DNA of 64,000 bases from Halomonas cupida (GTDB taxonomy: Bacteria; Pseudomonadota; Gammaproteobacteria; Pseudomonadales; Halomonadaceae), in NCBI RefSeq assembly GCF_900142755.1, contig NZ_FRCA01000002.1, forward strand, positions 1-64,000. Direction: 5' to 3'. Of the stretch, positions 34,935-43,867 are shown one piece after another (position 1 is the first letter of the stretch; each line of letters begins with the position of its first letter). The translations under genes and the position numbers were made by a program. The notes beneath the pieces are model-generated. The model was not told the origin of the DNA. It saw only the letters and a list, made by a program, of their open reading frames with translations, and ran no database searches.

Positions 34935-35852
34935 ATGCCCCAATTCCGCACCGTTCTGGCCGTCACCTCCCTGGCAGCGACTGGCTTGATCACCTCGATG
35001 GCGGCCAGCGCCGACACCCAGGTCGTTGTACTGGGTACCGGTACCCCGGTTCCCAATGGCGAGCGCGCGGGATCCAGTATCGCCGTTATCCATGACCAGC
35101 AAGCCTATGTGTTCGACATGGGAGCAGGCGTGGTCCAGCGGGCCATCCAGGCTTATGAGCAACACGATATCGACGCCCTCTATCCCACACAGATCGACCA
35201 TCTGTTTCTGACGCACCTGCACAGTGACCACATTGTGGATTTCCCGGAGCTATTGGGGACGTATTGGTGGCGACGCGAGAATCAGATACAGGTATTCGGC
35301 CCTCCCGGCACTCAGGCGATGAGCGAAGGCGCCAATGCCATGCTCACGGAAGATACGCAAACACGCCTGGCGGACAAGAGCCCTGTCACCAATCGCGACG
35401 CTTTCAGAGCGAACGTTACCGAGTTTGATGGTGCTGGAGTCGTTTTCGATGAGAACGGCGTTACCGTCGAGGCATTTCCCGTTACCCACGGGGATTGGGA
35501 TGCCGCTTATGGGTTCAGGATCACCACGCCCGACAAGACAATCATCCTGTCGGGCGACACCTCGCTCAATGACGAGACAGCAAGGCAGGCGCAAGGCGCT
35601 GACATTCTCTTTCACGAGGTCATCAGCCATGAGGGCTGGCAGGACCTTTCCGAGGAGTGGCAGGCCTATCACCAGTATGCACACACCTTGACGACCGACG
35701 TGGCGGAGCTTGCAGAGCAGGCGCAACCCGAATTGCTCGTGCTCTATCATGTACTTCACTACGGAGCCCCGATCGACGGCGTGGTGGATGAAGTGAAGCA
35801 GGGCTATAGCGGTGACGTCGTATTGGCTGAGGATCTCGATATCTTCGATTGA
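34935..35852 (+). CDS. MBL-fold metallo-hydrolase, exported (RNase Z/arylsulfatase-like)
   Basis: Metallo-beta-lactamase-fold hydrolase with a signal peptide (MPQFRTVLAVTSLAATGL..., cleavage near ASA-DT). The metal motif HLHSDH is near residue 95, with further ligand blocks VTHGDWD, LSGDTS and LYHVLHYG. The overall pattern resembles the RNase Z/AtsA branch, but export to the periplasm argues against tRNA processing. The ATG at 34935 follows GGAG at good spacing. An in-frame ATG at 34923 is possible. The substrate is unknown. Confidence 0.82.
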   Translation: MPQFRTVLAVTSLAATGLITSMAASADTQVVVLGTGTPVPNGERAGSSIAVIHDQQAYVFDMGAGVVQRAIQAYEQHDIDALYPTQIDHLFLTHLHSDHIVDFPELLGTYWWRRENQIQVFGPPGTQAMSEGANAMLTEDTQTRLADKSPVTNRDAFRANVTEFDGAGVVFDENGVTVEAFPVTHGDWDAAYGFRITTPDKTIILSGDTSLNDETARQAQGADILFHEVISHEGWQDLSEEWQAYHQYAHTLTTDVAELAEQAQPELLVLYHVLHYGAPIDGVVDEVKQGYSGDVVLAEDLDIFD

Positions 35853-35974
35853 TCTGCGTGCGTCACCCCAACATCCAGCAGGCACGCTATGCTTGGGAGT
35901 ATGGAGTCTTGCTCGCCACGCCAGGAGGCACGGCATTCGATCGTTCGGCCCCTGCGGCCGAGGGAGGCAACGTC

Positions 35975-36448
35975 ATGGCCATGCCGATGACGATTCGGGA
36001 ATACCTCCGCGCCTGCGATATCGACTATGAGGAGGTGTCCCATCCACGCGCGGTCTCGACCAGCCGCATCGCCGAGGTATCGCATGTCGGCGGTGATCAG
36101 TTGGCCAAGGCCATCATGCTCCACGGCGAAGCCGGTTATCGGGTTGCCGTGGTACCCAGCACCTGTGACGCGGATCTCAACGTACTCTCACAAATGGTCC
36201 ACGAGGAACTCGAACTCGCCACAGAGGACGAGGTACGTAGAGAGTTCAATGACTGTGATCCGGGCGCGGCCATTCCGGTAGGTCAGGCCTACGGCCTGCA
36301 GGTCTATCTGGATGACCAGTTGCGCCATCAGCCGGATATCTACTTCGAGGCCGGCGACCACGAAACTCTGGTACACATGAGTGGTACCGACTTCGACCGC
36401 CTGATGGCCGATAGTCGTCACGGGCTCTTCAGCAGACCCCGCTATTAA
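35975..36448 (+). CDS. YbaK/EbsC (prolyl-tRNA deacylase-like) protein
   Basis: YbaK/ProX-type domain, 157 residues, related to enzymes that clear mischarged aminoacyl-tRNA in trans. The N-terminal Y-E-E-V-x-H-P segment and HVGGDQLAKAIMLHG are typical, the latter Lys being in the catalytic position of YbaK-type proteins. The ATG at 35975 follows GGGAGG. The longer frame starting at 35849 overlaps the MBL gene and lacks support. The final TAT TAA lies within dispersed element copy 4, so the stop is element-derived. Confidence 0.8.
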   Translation: MAMPMTIREYLRACDIDYEEVSHPRAVSTSRIAEVSHVGGDQLAKAIMLHGEAGYRVAVVPSTCDADLNVLSQMVHEELELATEDEVRREFNDCDPGAAIPVGQAYGLQVYLDDQLRHQPDIYFEAGDHETLVHMSGTDFDRLMADSRHGLFSRPRY

Positions 36449-36608
36449 CCCGGCATGCTTTCACGTTGGGTTAATGGCGGCACAGGGACGTGCCGCCGTC
36501 GGCCATCAGGCCGACGCGAGACCACACCAGCAGATCCGCGCATCTGCTGGTGTGGTGCGGACGACAATCAAATCGATCAGGATGAGCCATTTGATTGCCA
36601 TGTTAATA
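36443..36608 (-). mobile_element. Dispersed structured element, copy 4 (166 bp), reverse orientation
   Basis: Reverse-complement copy: it starts TATTAACCCGGCATGC and ends TTGCCATGTTAATA, with the same internal stems. It supplies the stop codon of the YbaK-like gene. It occupies most of the 354-bp gap before the metallopeptidase gene. The remaining 36609-36802 shows no clear feature. Confidence 0.85.
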
Positions 36609-36802
36609 GTTGTCGCGCCACACGCCGGTCGGCCATGTGCCGACCGGCAGTACCTGCCCCGGGTCGGCCACTCAGCCAGGCTGTCGCCTCAGCGGATAGT
36701 CCATTACCCGCAAAGACTTTGACACGGCCCAGAGACAAGAGAAGTATGGATTCATGACGCTCACTCCCTGGGCTCAGTCCCTCTTCCGGAGTTCCATACT
36801 GT

Positions 36803-37768
36803 ATGCGCGTTTTTTCCAACCCGGTCGGTTCCGGCACGCTCTGGTTCGATAACCTGGCCACCGCTGACGGCACTCCCGTTGCCTACGACCCACAGGCTCG
36901 GGCGTTCCTGCCGATGCCCCCCTTCTGCGCCAACAGAGAGGTCATCGGCTGCAACTGGATTGCTCCCACCCAAGGTGCCTTCTGCCGATCCTGCGCCATG
37001 ACGGCGCTGGCCCCGGACCCTGCCATACCTGGCGCCATCCCCAACTGGGCACAGACCGAAGCGGCCAAGCGCTGGGCCATCGACAATCTTGGCCGCTGGC
37101 ACTGGTTCCGGCCGGAAGACCCGGGCACACGCCCTGTATTCCACCTGCTTGCCGAAGGCCCAACACCCGTGCTCATGGGGCATGTCGAAGGAGTGGTGAC
37201 AATCAGTGTCGCGGAGGCGGATCCGGTCCTGCGCACAGCTCGCCGCCAGGCGCTGGATGAGCCCTACCGCACCATGATCGGCCACATGCGCCACGAGATC
37301 GCCCATATGCTCTGGTGGCGGCTCAGCCTCCGCGACGACTTCCTCGATGCCTTCCGTGCCATGTTTGGCGACGAACGAGCGGATTACCCCGCTGCACTCC
37401 AGCACCATTACCAGGACGGCCCTCCGCCCGATTGGCGGCTGCGCTTCCTGACCTCTTACGCCTCGGCACATCCGCATGAGGACTGGGCCGAAACCGCCGC
37501 ACACCTACTGCATCTGACCGACATAACCGACAGCTTCGTCGCCGCAGGCCTGTCCTCGCCGGAGCTACCCAGTCCTGGCTGGGATCCCTACTCGGAGCCG
37601 GACGCAGAACGCCTGATCCACGTCGCAGCTTCTCTCGCCATGGGAGTCAATCATGTCAATCGCTCCATGGGGTTGTCTGACCTCTACCCATTCGTGCTGC
37701 CTGACGATGCGCGTCGAAAGCTGGCCTTCGTACATGACTGGCTACGCCGGGGTGCCCAGGGGCGTTGA
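36803..37768 (+). CDS. Putative zinc-binding metallopeptidase (Peptidase_Mx type)
   Basis: Predicted zinc protease of 321 residues with the HExxH motif in RHEIAHMLWW (about residue 162). A second block, HEDWAETAAHLLHLTD, matches the C-terminal ligand region. As I recall the family, it usually opens with two CxxC knuckles. Here those positions read SNPVGSG and LATADG, while a second Cys set (FCANREVIGCNW and FCRSCAMT, residues 42-66) is kept. No signal peptide is present. Function is unknown beyond likely peptidase activity. Confidence 0.75.
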   Translation: MRVFSNPVGSGTLWFDNLATADGTPVAYDPQARAFLPMPPFCANREVIGCNWIAPTQGAFCRSCAMTALAPDPAIPGAIPNWAQTEAAKRWAIDNLGRWHWFRPEDPGTRPVFHLLAEGPTPVLMGHVEGVVTISVAEADPVLRTARRQALDEPYRTMIGHMRHEIAHMLWWRLSLRDDFLDAFRAMFGDERADYPAALQHHYQDGPPPDWRLRFLTSYASAHPHEDWAETAAHLLHLTDITDSFVAAGLSSPELPSPGWDPYSEPDAERLIHVAASLAMGVNHVNRSMGLSDLYPFVLPDDARRKLAFVHDWLRRGAQGR

Positions 37769-37841
37769 TTCCTGTATGGAAGCCTCAAGCATCACGATGT
37801 GCTGAGATGATCTACCCGACCACCAGATACCGCCCGGGTTG

Positions 37842-37881
37842 AAACAAAACACCCCATTCAGCCAGAGGCTGAACGGGGTGT
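37842..37881 (-). terminator. Terminator of the hypothetical gene at 37905
   Basis: Fourteen-bp arms CACCCCATTCAGCC and GGCTGAACGGGGTG (one mismatch) with an AGA loop. On the minus strand they are followed by TTTTGTTTC. Confidence 0.8.
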
Positions 37882-37904
37882 GGTGATGACAGAGAAGCCG
37901 GTCA

Positions 37905-38216
37905 TCAATGCTGATAGTCTTCCTCAAACAGTTCCGCCTTCGCGTCACGCATGACATCTTCGCAGGCAGCTTGATGAGCAAGCTGTGTGAGCAGGCTCTG
38001 GGTGACTTCGAAGCCCTTCCCCAGGCAGGTATCAACATCCTGCCGACTCACTTCTGGTGTTACGTTGCAGTCAATCTGGATCGTTCTTCCGCCGCCATCC
38101 AGCTTGTCGGCGAACTCCCGTATACGCCAGGCGATACGTGATTTCCAACTAGCCGATTCTTCCGCGCCTTCATTTACGCTAAACGTGCACTGCCACTCAG
38201 GTTTATAGACCTTCAT
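37905..38216 (-). CDS. Hypothetical protein, 103 residues
   Basis: Supported by a good ribosome site (GGGAGG) before the ATG at 38216 and by a clean terminator downstream. The product is soluble and acidic at the C-terminus, with three cysteines at IQIDCNV, DTCLGKG and AACEDV. No family was recognised. The longer frame back to 38375 adds residues without a ribosome site. Confidence 0.6.
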   Translation of the reverse strand: MKVYKPEWQCTFSVNEGAEESASWKSRIAWRIREFADKLDGGGRTIQIDCNVTPEVSRQDVDTCLGKGFEVTQSLLTQLAHQAACEDVMRDAKAELFEEDYQH

Positions 38217-38658
38217 GAGAACCTCCCGTGCTGGCTTGGAAAGAATGATCGATCGTGGTTTCTGCTCCGTATCTGAATATGTTGCACCCTCATCATACAG
38301 GCTTTGAGCCGCCGGGCCAGCCCAGGCCGTTGTGAGGGCTCTGTAGAGACTCTCTCGTGCAAAAAAAATGAGCAAGTGGTGGTCGCGAGTGAGGATATAG
38401 AAAGGTCAAGACACGGCCTCTCTCCGGCCCACCGGACAGTCGGTCCAATCGATCAATCACTCCAGACTCTGGTGAGGTTGAGGCGGCGAATGCCGGCGAG
38501 CGCCCCCTACGGGACAGATATCGGTTATCCGGAAACATTGGTTGGTATTGGATAGCTCAGCGACGGTGAAAATTCGCTTTCTCAGTGGATGCCCAGGTTA
38601 AGGGGTAACTGATAACCTCGACAATTCCTCTTTTCTCTGTCCAGCCAGGAGACATGTC
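38217..38658. other. Intergenic stretch with no recognised feature
   Basis: This 442-bp gap separates two divergent genes. Short frames exist on both strands, but none has a ribosome site plus a credible product. An A-run lies at about 38361-38368. Nothing else was found. Confidence 0.5.
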
Positions 38659-38982
38659 ATGGAATACCTTTTCGTCTACGGGACACTCGGACCAGGTCGC
38701 CCTAACGAGCACGTCATGCAGAAGATCGGAGGGACGTGGGAGGCTGGAAGCATCAAGGGCCGGCTCATGGAAGCGGGTTGGGGAGCCGAGATGGGATTTC
38801 CCGGTCTTGTACTGGACGAGGCCGGAGACGTCATCAAGGGCCACGTCTTCATGTCGGAGAACCTGTCACTCCATTGGCAAGCCCTGGACGACTTCGAGGG
38901 TGAGGAGTATCGGCGCACACTAACTACTGTGACGCTGTCTGAGGGTGGCACGGTCGAGGCACACGTATACGCCCTCCGTTGA
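38659..38982 (+). CDS. Gamma-glutamylcyclotransferase-like protein (AIG2/GGCT fold)
   Basis: Small GGCT-fold protein of 107 residues. The substrate loop is FVYGTLGPG (residues 5-13), and the likely catalytic Glu is in the DDFEGEEYRR block (about residue 80). The family includes gamma-glutamylamine and glutathione-derived peptide cyclotransferases. The specific substrate is unknown. Immediately after its stop codon the sequence turns into a phage-gene fragment on the other strand. Confidence 0.85.
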   Translation: MEYLFVYGTLGPGRPNEHVMQKIGGTWEAGSIKGRLMEAGWGAEMGFPGLVLDEAGDVIKGHVFMSENLSLHWQALDDFEGEEYRRTLTTVTLSEGGTVEAHVYALR

Positions 38983-38987
38983 AATAT

Positions 38988-39120
38988 CTTGTGGCGACGA
39001 ACACTCTGGCAGCCTTCTCGACATCGCCAAAGCCACCGGTATTCTGAGGAATGATGCCCATCAACTGCGGCAGGATTCGGTGGCCGGCGAGCTGGTCGTC
39101 GCTACAGAAGAACAGGTCCT
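38988..39120 (-). pseudogene. Fragment of a phage portal protein gene
   Basis: The minus-strand frame through this segment reads AGHRILPQLMGIIPQN then TGGFGDVEKAARVFV. This matches my memory of the conserved portal-protein segment (HRVPPQLMGI..., NTGGFGDVEKA) of P2/PBSX-like phages. Nothing on either side continues the gene, and the frame has no proper start. With the degraded integrase 1.1 kb away this suggests a decayed prophage. A profile search of the fragment would settle it. Confidence 0.5.
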
Positions 39121-39156
39121 GGCACTCACATGCCGAAGATCGGTACATGTAGTTTT

Positions 39157-40104
39157 TTATAACGACGCCTCTACACCTGGAAAGCATTGCATGTCAATTT
39201 TGGCGACATCCTGACCACCACCTACCACTCTACATGACACGGAAAAAAGTCCATCTTCGCTGGTTTTCAACAGCTTGGCATGAAAAGAGAGCCGCACACT
39301 GACCGGTGTAAGCTGGAAAGCATCAACTTCGATATCATGTATTCTATACTTCATGGAATCGTCTTTTATCAAATACTTCATCAACTCTGCCACAACCTGA
39401 CCAGCGCTATACACAATGATTGCTACGGGCCACATGGGATAGCCAGTAAAATGTCCCAGGCATTGGCCATGAGAGTCATCGGCGGAGTGTGCCGTCAAGC
39501 CTTGATCTCCAGGTACTTCAAAATCAAGCGCCATGGGTCGTTTGTATGGTGACGGACCTGTCTCTGCCAGGCCGAATCCAGGATGATGATTTTTGGAAAA
39601 AAGACGAGAAAACAGCTTATAAGGTATTATATAGTACTCCACTTTTATCGACATCAGAGCGGTGTTTTCAAAAACCAGCTCAGTATGAGCCTGCAAGATC
39701 TTTCGATGACGTCCAGTAATACGTGCCCGTGCTGTTAACCGCTCCGATTGAAACTTCTGTTCTCCGGGAATCTCGTAGTGGTAAATACTTCCTGTTGCAC
39801 GTGTAGCGAGGTAATATATGGCTTCGTCTTCATGATCATAAAGCGATGCGGCGCACGTTCCCAATATTGCCAGATGGCGTCCTGCTTCTGCTATCGAAAC
39901 TATCCCGTCTTCTGCCCCGGGGCATTGTTCCGGGCAGAACTCACCGTAAATATCCCAATCATCCTCTCTATGCTGATACAGTCTATCGAATGCAAAATAT
40001 GGCGGCTGAACTGTAATACGTTTCTTGATGAACTCAAGGTCCAAATCCATGATATTGGACACAGCGCCATCCCCAACACTATCGATGTTGCTAATTGGTT
40101 TCAT
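39157..40104 (-). CDS. Double hot-dog fold protein, FabA/FabZ-like, AT-rich orphan
   Basis: No named family was recognised. Each half resembles a hot-dog domain. The first contains IVSIAEAGRHLAILGTCA and a strand-rich RLTARARITGRHRK-ILQAHTEL region. The second contains GHFTGYPMWPVAIIVYSAGQ, laid out like the HFPGxPxxPG...EAxAQ helix of FabZ dehydratases, and then strands ending SVSCRVVGGGQDVAKIDMQC. A thioester (acyl-CoA or ACP) substrate is plausible. Two 60-base lines counted inside it are 40% and 35% G+C, well below the neighbours. The ATG at 40104 (315 residues) has a weak ribosome site. The gene sits between phage remnants. Confidence 0.65.
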   Translation of the reverse strand: MKPISNIDSVGDGAVSNIMDLDLEFIKKRITVQPPYFAFDRLYQHREDDWDIYGEFCPEQCPGAEDGIVSIAEAGRHLAILGTCAASLYDHEDEAIYYLATRATGSIYHYEIPGEQKFQSERLTARARITGRHRKILQAHTELVFENTALMSIKVEYYIIPYKLFSRLFSKNHHPGFGLAETGPSPYKRPMALDFEVPGDQGLTAHSADDSHGQCLGHFTGYPMWPVAIIVYSAGQVVAELMKYLIKDDSMKYRIHDIEVDAFQLTPVSVRLSFHAKLLKTSEDGLFSVSCRVVGGGQDVAKIDMQCFPGVEASL

Positions 40105-40248
40105 TTTGTCGCCCAACAGTTATCGCGTGAAAAGTCGGTTTATATATTTTTGAAATCTAATTAAACAGCCTGCCACGAAAGATAGACATGCTTATAGTTT
40201 TGTCAAAATATATTGGTAATTATTTGTAGCCACCCTCATGGCCTGCAG

Positions 40249-40800
40249 CTAAAGGCTGTTGGAAAACCACTCGATGGAAAATATGAGCCCCCTACTCTCC
40301 TCAAGGTGAGTCACCACAACAGGATTCGGATTACTCCAGGTGAATACAGAAGGCCCAACGCAGGAAAGCCCGGGACGAGATAGCTCTGGCAGACCTTAAA
40401 CGTGCGTTATTGGAAATTTTCCTCATAGAAATCAATACCGGCTAGCGGAGAGAGTTGGATAGCGCCATGCCAACCACTGGCCCACGGCGAAACCACAAGT
40501 TGATCCAACACACGGTCAACTGGCGGTTTTCGTGTTCAAGGCGGGATTAGAGAGTGCGCAAAGCACGATTCTTGCGGCCTCGATCCAATGCGCGATCGAG
40601 GTGTACCAGGTGTCCATTGATAATGTCTCCTACAGCTGGCATCGGCCTCTGTCCGAGCACTCCAGCCTCGATATCATCTTCCACCTGTCAGGCCAACACC
40701 AGGGCTCGAGCCTGGTACTGAATGTCTTACTCTGTGCCGGGTGGCCTTTCTTGCGTACAATGGCGCGCCATCGAGTGCCGCGCTTCTGGAAAGTTGCCAT
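40249..40800 (-). pseudogene. Degraded tyrosine recombinase (phage-type integrase)
   Basis: The minus strand from the ATG at 40800 reads MATFQKRGTRWRAIVRKKG then HPAQSKTFSTR, the typical arm-binding N-terminus of dusA-type integrases. A frameshift follows, and the next frame continues EDDIEAGVLGQRPMPAVGD. Further decay leads to NPVVVTHLEESRGLIF near 40290, which fits the later ENPV...ESRGR region. No catalytic R-H-R-Y domain remains. Its position beside dusA, a known integration target, explains its origin. Confidence 0.7.
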
Positions 40801-40928
40801 GGTGTACCACCTATCCACTGAAATAGGTCAAAACCCATAAGCTGGTACACCAAGAGAGGTTTCTGGCGGTATATCAGGGTATTTAACGGTATGAATATAC
40901 AGTATCGCGAAAAACGCAAGTGGTTGAA

Positions 40929-41954
40929 ATGACTGAACAACCCCATGTATCCGAGGCCCGTCGGTTTTCCATCGCCCCGATGATGGATTGGACTACCCGT
41001 GATTACCGAGTCTTTGCGCGTACGCTGACTCGGCAGGCTCTGCTGTATACCGAGATGGTGACCACCGGGGCCATTCTGCATGGGCGGCCGCGTGAGCGGT
41101 TCCTAGGATACGATGCCGTCGAGCATCCCCTTGCACTGCAGCTCGGCGGTAGTGATCCCGGTGAGCTCGCGGAATGTGCGGCGATTGCCGAGGAATGGGG
41201 CTACGACGAGGTCAATCTCAATGTCGGTTGTCCCAGTGACCGTGTGCAGAACAACCTGATCGGGGCCTGTCTGATGGGTCATCCGGACAAGGTGGCCACG
41301 GCGGTGCGAGCCATGCGTGAGTCGGTGTCGATTCCGGTCACCGTGAAGTGCCGTATCGGTATCGATGAGCAGGATGAGGATGCCGACCTGGAGCGCTTCA
41401 TCCAGCAGGTTGCCGATGCCGGTTGCGAGGTGTTCATCGTCCATGCACGCAAGGCCTGGCTTCAGGGACTGTCACCCAAGGAAAACCGTGATGTTCCGCC
41501 GCTCAACTATCCGCGCGTTCATCGCCTCAAGGCCAGCCGGCCCGAGCTGCATATCGGCATCAACGGCGGTATCAAGACGCTGGATGAGTGCCGTGGGCAA
41601 CTGGAGCATGTCGATAGCGTGATGATCGGTCGCGAGGCCTATCAAAATCCCTGGCTGCTGGCCGGTGTCGATGAGGCCCTGTACGGCACGCCGGGGCCGG
41701 CTGCCAGCCGTCATGAGGCTGCTCAGGCCATGCGCGCCTACATCGCTCGCCGCCTTGAGGAAGGCGCCAGGCTGAACCATATCACCCGTCACTTGCTGGG
41801 CCTGTTCCAGGGCTGCCCCGGCGGTCGTCGCTTCCGTCGCCACCTGTCCGAGAACGCCCACCGTGAAGGCGCCGGGCTCAGCGTGTTCGACGATGCCCTG
41901 GGCCTGGTTCCGGAGGTTTCGGTTCAGGGTGCGGTCAGTTCAGGTATCGCCTGA
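40929..41954 (+). CDS. dusA: tRNA-dihydrouridine(20/20a) synthase DusA
   Basis: Flavin enzyme reducing uridine 20/20a in the tRNA D-loop. The TIM-barrel features are FSIAPMMDWTTRDYR near the N-terminus, VNLNVGCPSDRV with catalytic Cys101, KCRIGID, FIVHARKAWLQGL and INGGIKT. The length from the ATG at 40929 is 341 residues. A GTG at 40920 is an alternative, and neither has a good ribosome site. The 5' end of dusA is a recognised attachment site for prophages and islands. A degraded integrase lies 129 bp upstream, so this gene's leader may be element-derived. Confidence 0.93.
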   Translation: MTEQPHVSEARRFSIAPMMDWTTRDYRVFARTLTRQALLYTEMVTTGAILHGRPRERFLGYDAVEHPLALQLGGSDPGELAECAAIAEEWGYDEVNLNVGCPSDRVQNNLIGACLMGHPDKVATAVRAMRESVSIPVTVKCRIGIDEQDEDADLERFIQQVADAGCEVFIVHARKAWLQGLSPKENRDVPPLNYPRVHRLKASRPELHIGINGGIKTLDECRGQLEHVDSVMIGREAYQNPWLLAGVDEALYGTPGPAASRHEAAQAMRAYIARRLEEGARLNHITRHLLGLFQGCPGGRRFRRHLSENAHREGAGLSVFDDALGLVPEVSVQGAVSSGIA

Positions 41955-41981
41955 ACCGGCCGTTTCGCTAACGGAATGCCC

Positions 41982-43016
41982 TCAGTAAAGGGCGTCGGGC
42001 GGTGGCTCGAGCCCCGAGTGGAAGGTCTCGATGGCACTCTCAGCTTCATCGATCTCGTCGAAGCGAGCGATGTGGAACAGTGCCTCGCCCTCATTGGCCA
42101 GTGGCAGGCGGCTGGCACCGATCACGATGCCATCGGCCATGGCCAGTACCTCACCCTCCTCGTTGCCGAAGGGGTCGGAAACGATACCCAACACCTCCCC
42201 TCGCGACACCCGTGCGCCAAGCCGTGCACGCGGGCGCAGGATGCCGTCGATCGGCGCGCGAGCCCAACTTGAGCCATTGGCCACTTCTGCCGCTGGCGGT
42301 GCCCGATGCCGCTGCTCACCCGCCAGCATTCCCAGGCGCCGCATTACGCGCAGCACACCACGCACCCCGGAAGCAATTGCCCACTCATCAAAACGCAGCG
42401 CCTCGCCTGCCTCGTAGGTCAGCACGGGAATACCGCGGCCCTGGGCGTAATGGCGCAGGCTTCCTTCTCGCAGCTCGGCATTGAGAATCACCGGCGCGCC
42501 AAAGGCATCGGCCATGCGCCGGGTCTCTTCGCCAGCCTCATCCAGTTGGGCACGAATCTGCGGCAGGTTGGTGCGGTGAATGGCGCCAGTATGCAGATCG
42601 ATGATGTGGGTGGCGTGATCGACGATCTGTTCGCGGAACAGGGCAGCAATACGTCCGCCCAGCGAACCGGATTCGGTGCCCGGGAAGCAGCGGTTGAGAT
42701 CACGTCGGTCCGGTAGATAGCGGGAGTGCTGGACGAAGCCGAAGATATTGACGATCGGTACCGCGATCAGGGTACCACGCAGCCGGTTGATCTGGCGTGA
42801 ACGCAGCAGGCGGCGCACGATCTCGACACCATTGATCTCGTCGCCATGGATGGCGCTGCAGACCAACAGGGTCGGCCCGGCCTGGCGTCCGTGTACCACC
42901 TCCACCGGGATGTCCAGCGGGGCATGGGTATAGAGCTTGGCAATGGGGACTTCAATCTGCGCACGAGTGCCGGGGGCGACACGAACCCCGGCCAATTCAA
43001 AGGGAGCACGAGCCAT
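41982..43016 (-). CDS. Succinylglutamate desuccinylase/aspartoacylase family protein
   Basis: Zinc carboxypeptidase-like (M14) amidohydrolase, 344 residues. Metal-binding residues are in SAIHGDEING (His and Glu) and IIDLHTGAIHRTN (His), and the arginine region reads RDLNRCFPG. The C-terminal half has a biotinyl-lipoyl-like beta-domain. This subgroup is wide-ranging (AstE, AspA, ectoine-related deacylases and RimK-linked proteins) and the substrate here cannot be fixed. It is convergent with dusA. Confidence 0.87.
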   Translation of the reverse strand: MARAPFELAGVRVAPGTRAQIEVPIAKLYTHAPLDIPVEVVHGRQAGPTLLVCSAIHGDEINGVEIVRRLLRSRQINRLRGTLIAVPIVNIFGFVQHSRYLPDRRDLNRCFPGTESGSLGGRIAALFREQIVDHATHIIDLHTGAIHRTNLPQIRAQLDEAGEETRRMADAFGAPVILNAELREGSLRHYAQGRGIPVLTYEAGEALRFDEWAIASGVRGVLRVMRRLGMLAGEQRHRAPPAAEVANGSSWARAPIDGILRPRARLGARVSRGEVLGIVSDPFGNEEGEVLAMADGIVIGASRLPLANEGEALFHIARFDEIDEAESAIETFHSGLEPPPDALY

Positions 43017-43252
43017 GGTAGTTCCTTGTACCGATTGATGCCTGCCGACACAGCGACAGGGACGCGGGAAGTACGGCTCAGGCCGGGTTGGACATGCCTC
43101 GGCCAGGCATCGCTTCCTGTGCCCCCTTATACCCCGGCGATGTCGCTAAAACGAGTCCATTTTTCTGAGACATATGTACCAATTTTGCCTCCTGCACACC
43201 AGTCGAATGAGGTAGAATGAACACCATCAACCTGAGGAGATTGCCCGCCACC

Positions 43253-43867
43253 ATGGCTCGTCGTACCAAGGCCGAAGCTGCCGCCACTCGAGAAGCACTG
43301 CTCGACGCAGCGGAAGAAGTCTTCCTCGAGCGTGGTGTTGCCAATGCATCGCTGGACCAGATCTCGCGGCGCGCTGGCGTCACTCGGGGGGCCCTCTACT
43401 GGCACTTCCGCAACAAGGGCGATCTCTTTCGCGCCATGATCGACCGCGTGCGCATGCCGTTCGAGGATCTGATTGCCGCCCTTGATGATCCTTCCCTGGA
43501 AGAGCGCCCTCTCGAGGCGCTGCGCCTTGGCTGTCATGCCGGCATCCTGCATCTCGATACGCCGCACCATCGGCGTGTACACAGCATTCTGCTGCATCAC
43601 TGTGAACGCACCACGGAGTTCGACCCGCTGGAGGTCAAGGACGAGATCACCGACGAGTGTCGCGAGGTGTTCCTGCGCCACTTCCGCGAAGCTCAAGCAC
43701 GAGAGCAACTGCGCGAGGGGCTGGCACCGGAGCAGGCCACCCAGCTCTTTCACTTCACGCTCAGTGGTCAGTTCTGGGAATGGTTGCGGGCACCGGACAA
43801 TTACTCGCTCCGCGACGAGGGGCCGCAGTTGATCGATACCCTGATTGCCCTGATGCACCGCGCCTGA
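43253..43867 (+). CDS. TetR family regulator, AcrR/TtgR type
   Basis: TetR repressor of 204 residues. The N-terminal MARRTKAEAAATREALLDAA is the typical opening of AcrR/TtgR/MexR-like repressors of RND pumps, with the HTH at ASLDQISRRAGVTRGALYWH. The C-terminal domain has the AcrR-like LRLGCHAGILHLDTPHHRR layout. The ATG at 43253 matches the family start. One at 43217 is possible. An RND pump operon lies 1.3 kb away on the other strand, so control of that pump is likely but not shown. Confidence 0.87.
   Translation: MARRTKAEAAATREALLDAAEEVFLERGVANASLDQISRRAGVTRGALYWHFRNKGDLFRAMIDRVRMPFEDLIAALDDPSLEERPLEALRLGCHAGILHLDTPHHRRVHSILLHHCERTTEFDPLEVKDEITDECREVFLRHFREAQAREQLREGLAPEQATQLFHFTLSGQFWEWLRAPDNYSLRDEGPQLIDTLIALMHRA

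Noticed and set aside
40532-40840. Plus-strand 102-codon hypothetical gene
   Set aside because: The minus strand of the same region encodes integrase fragments, and this frame has no ribosome site.
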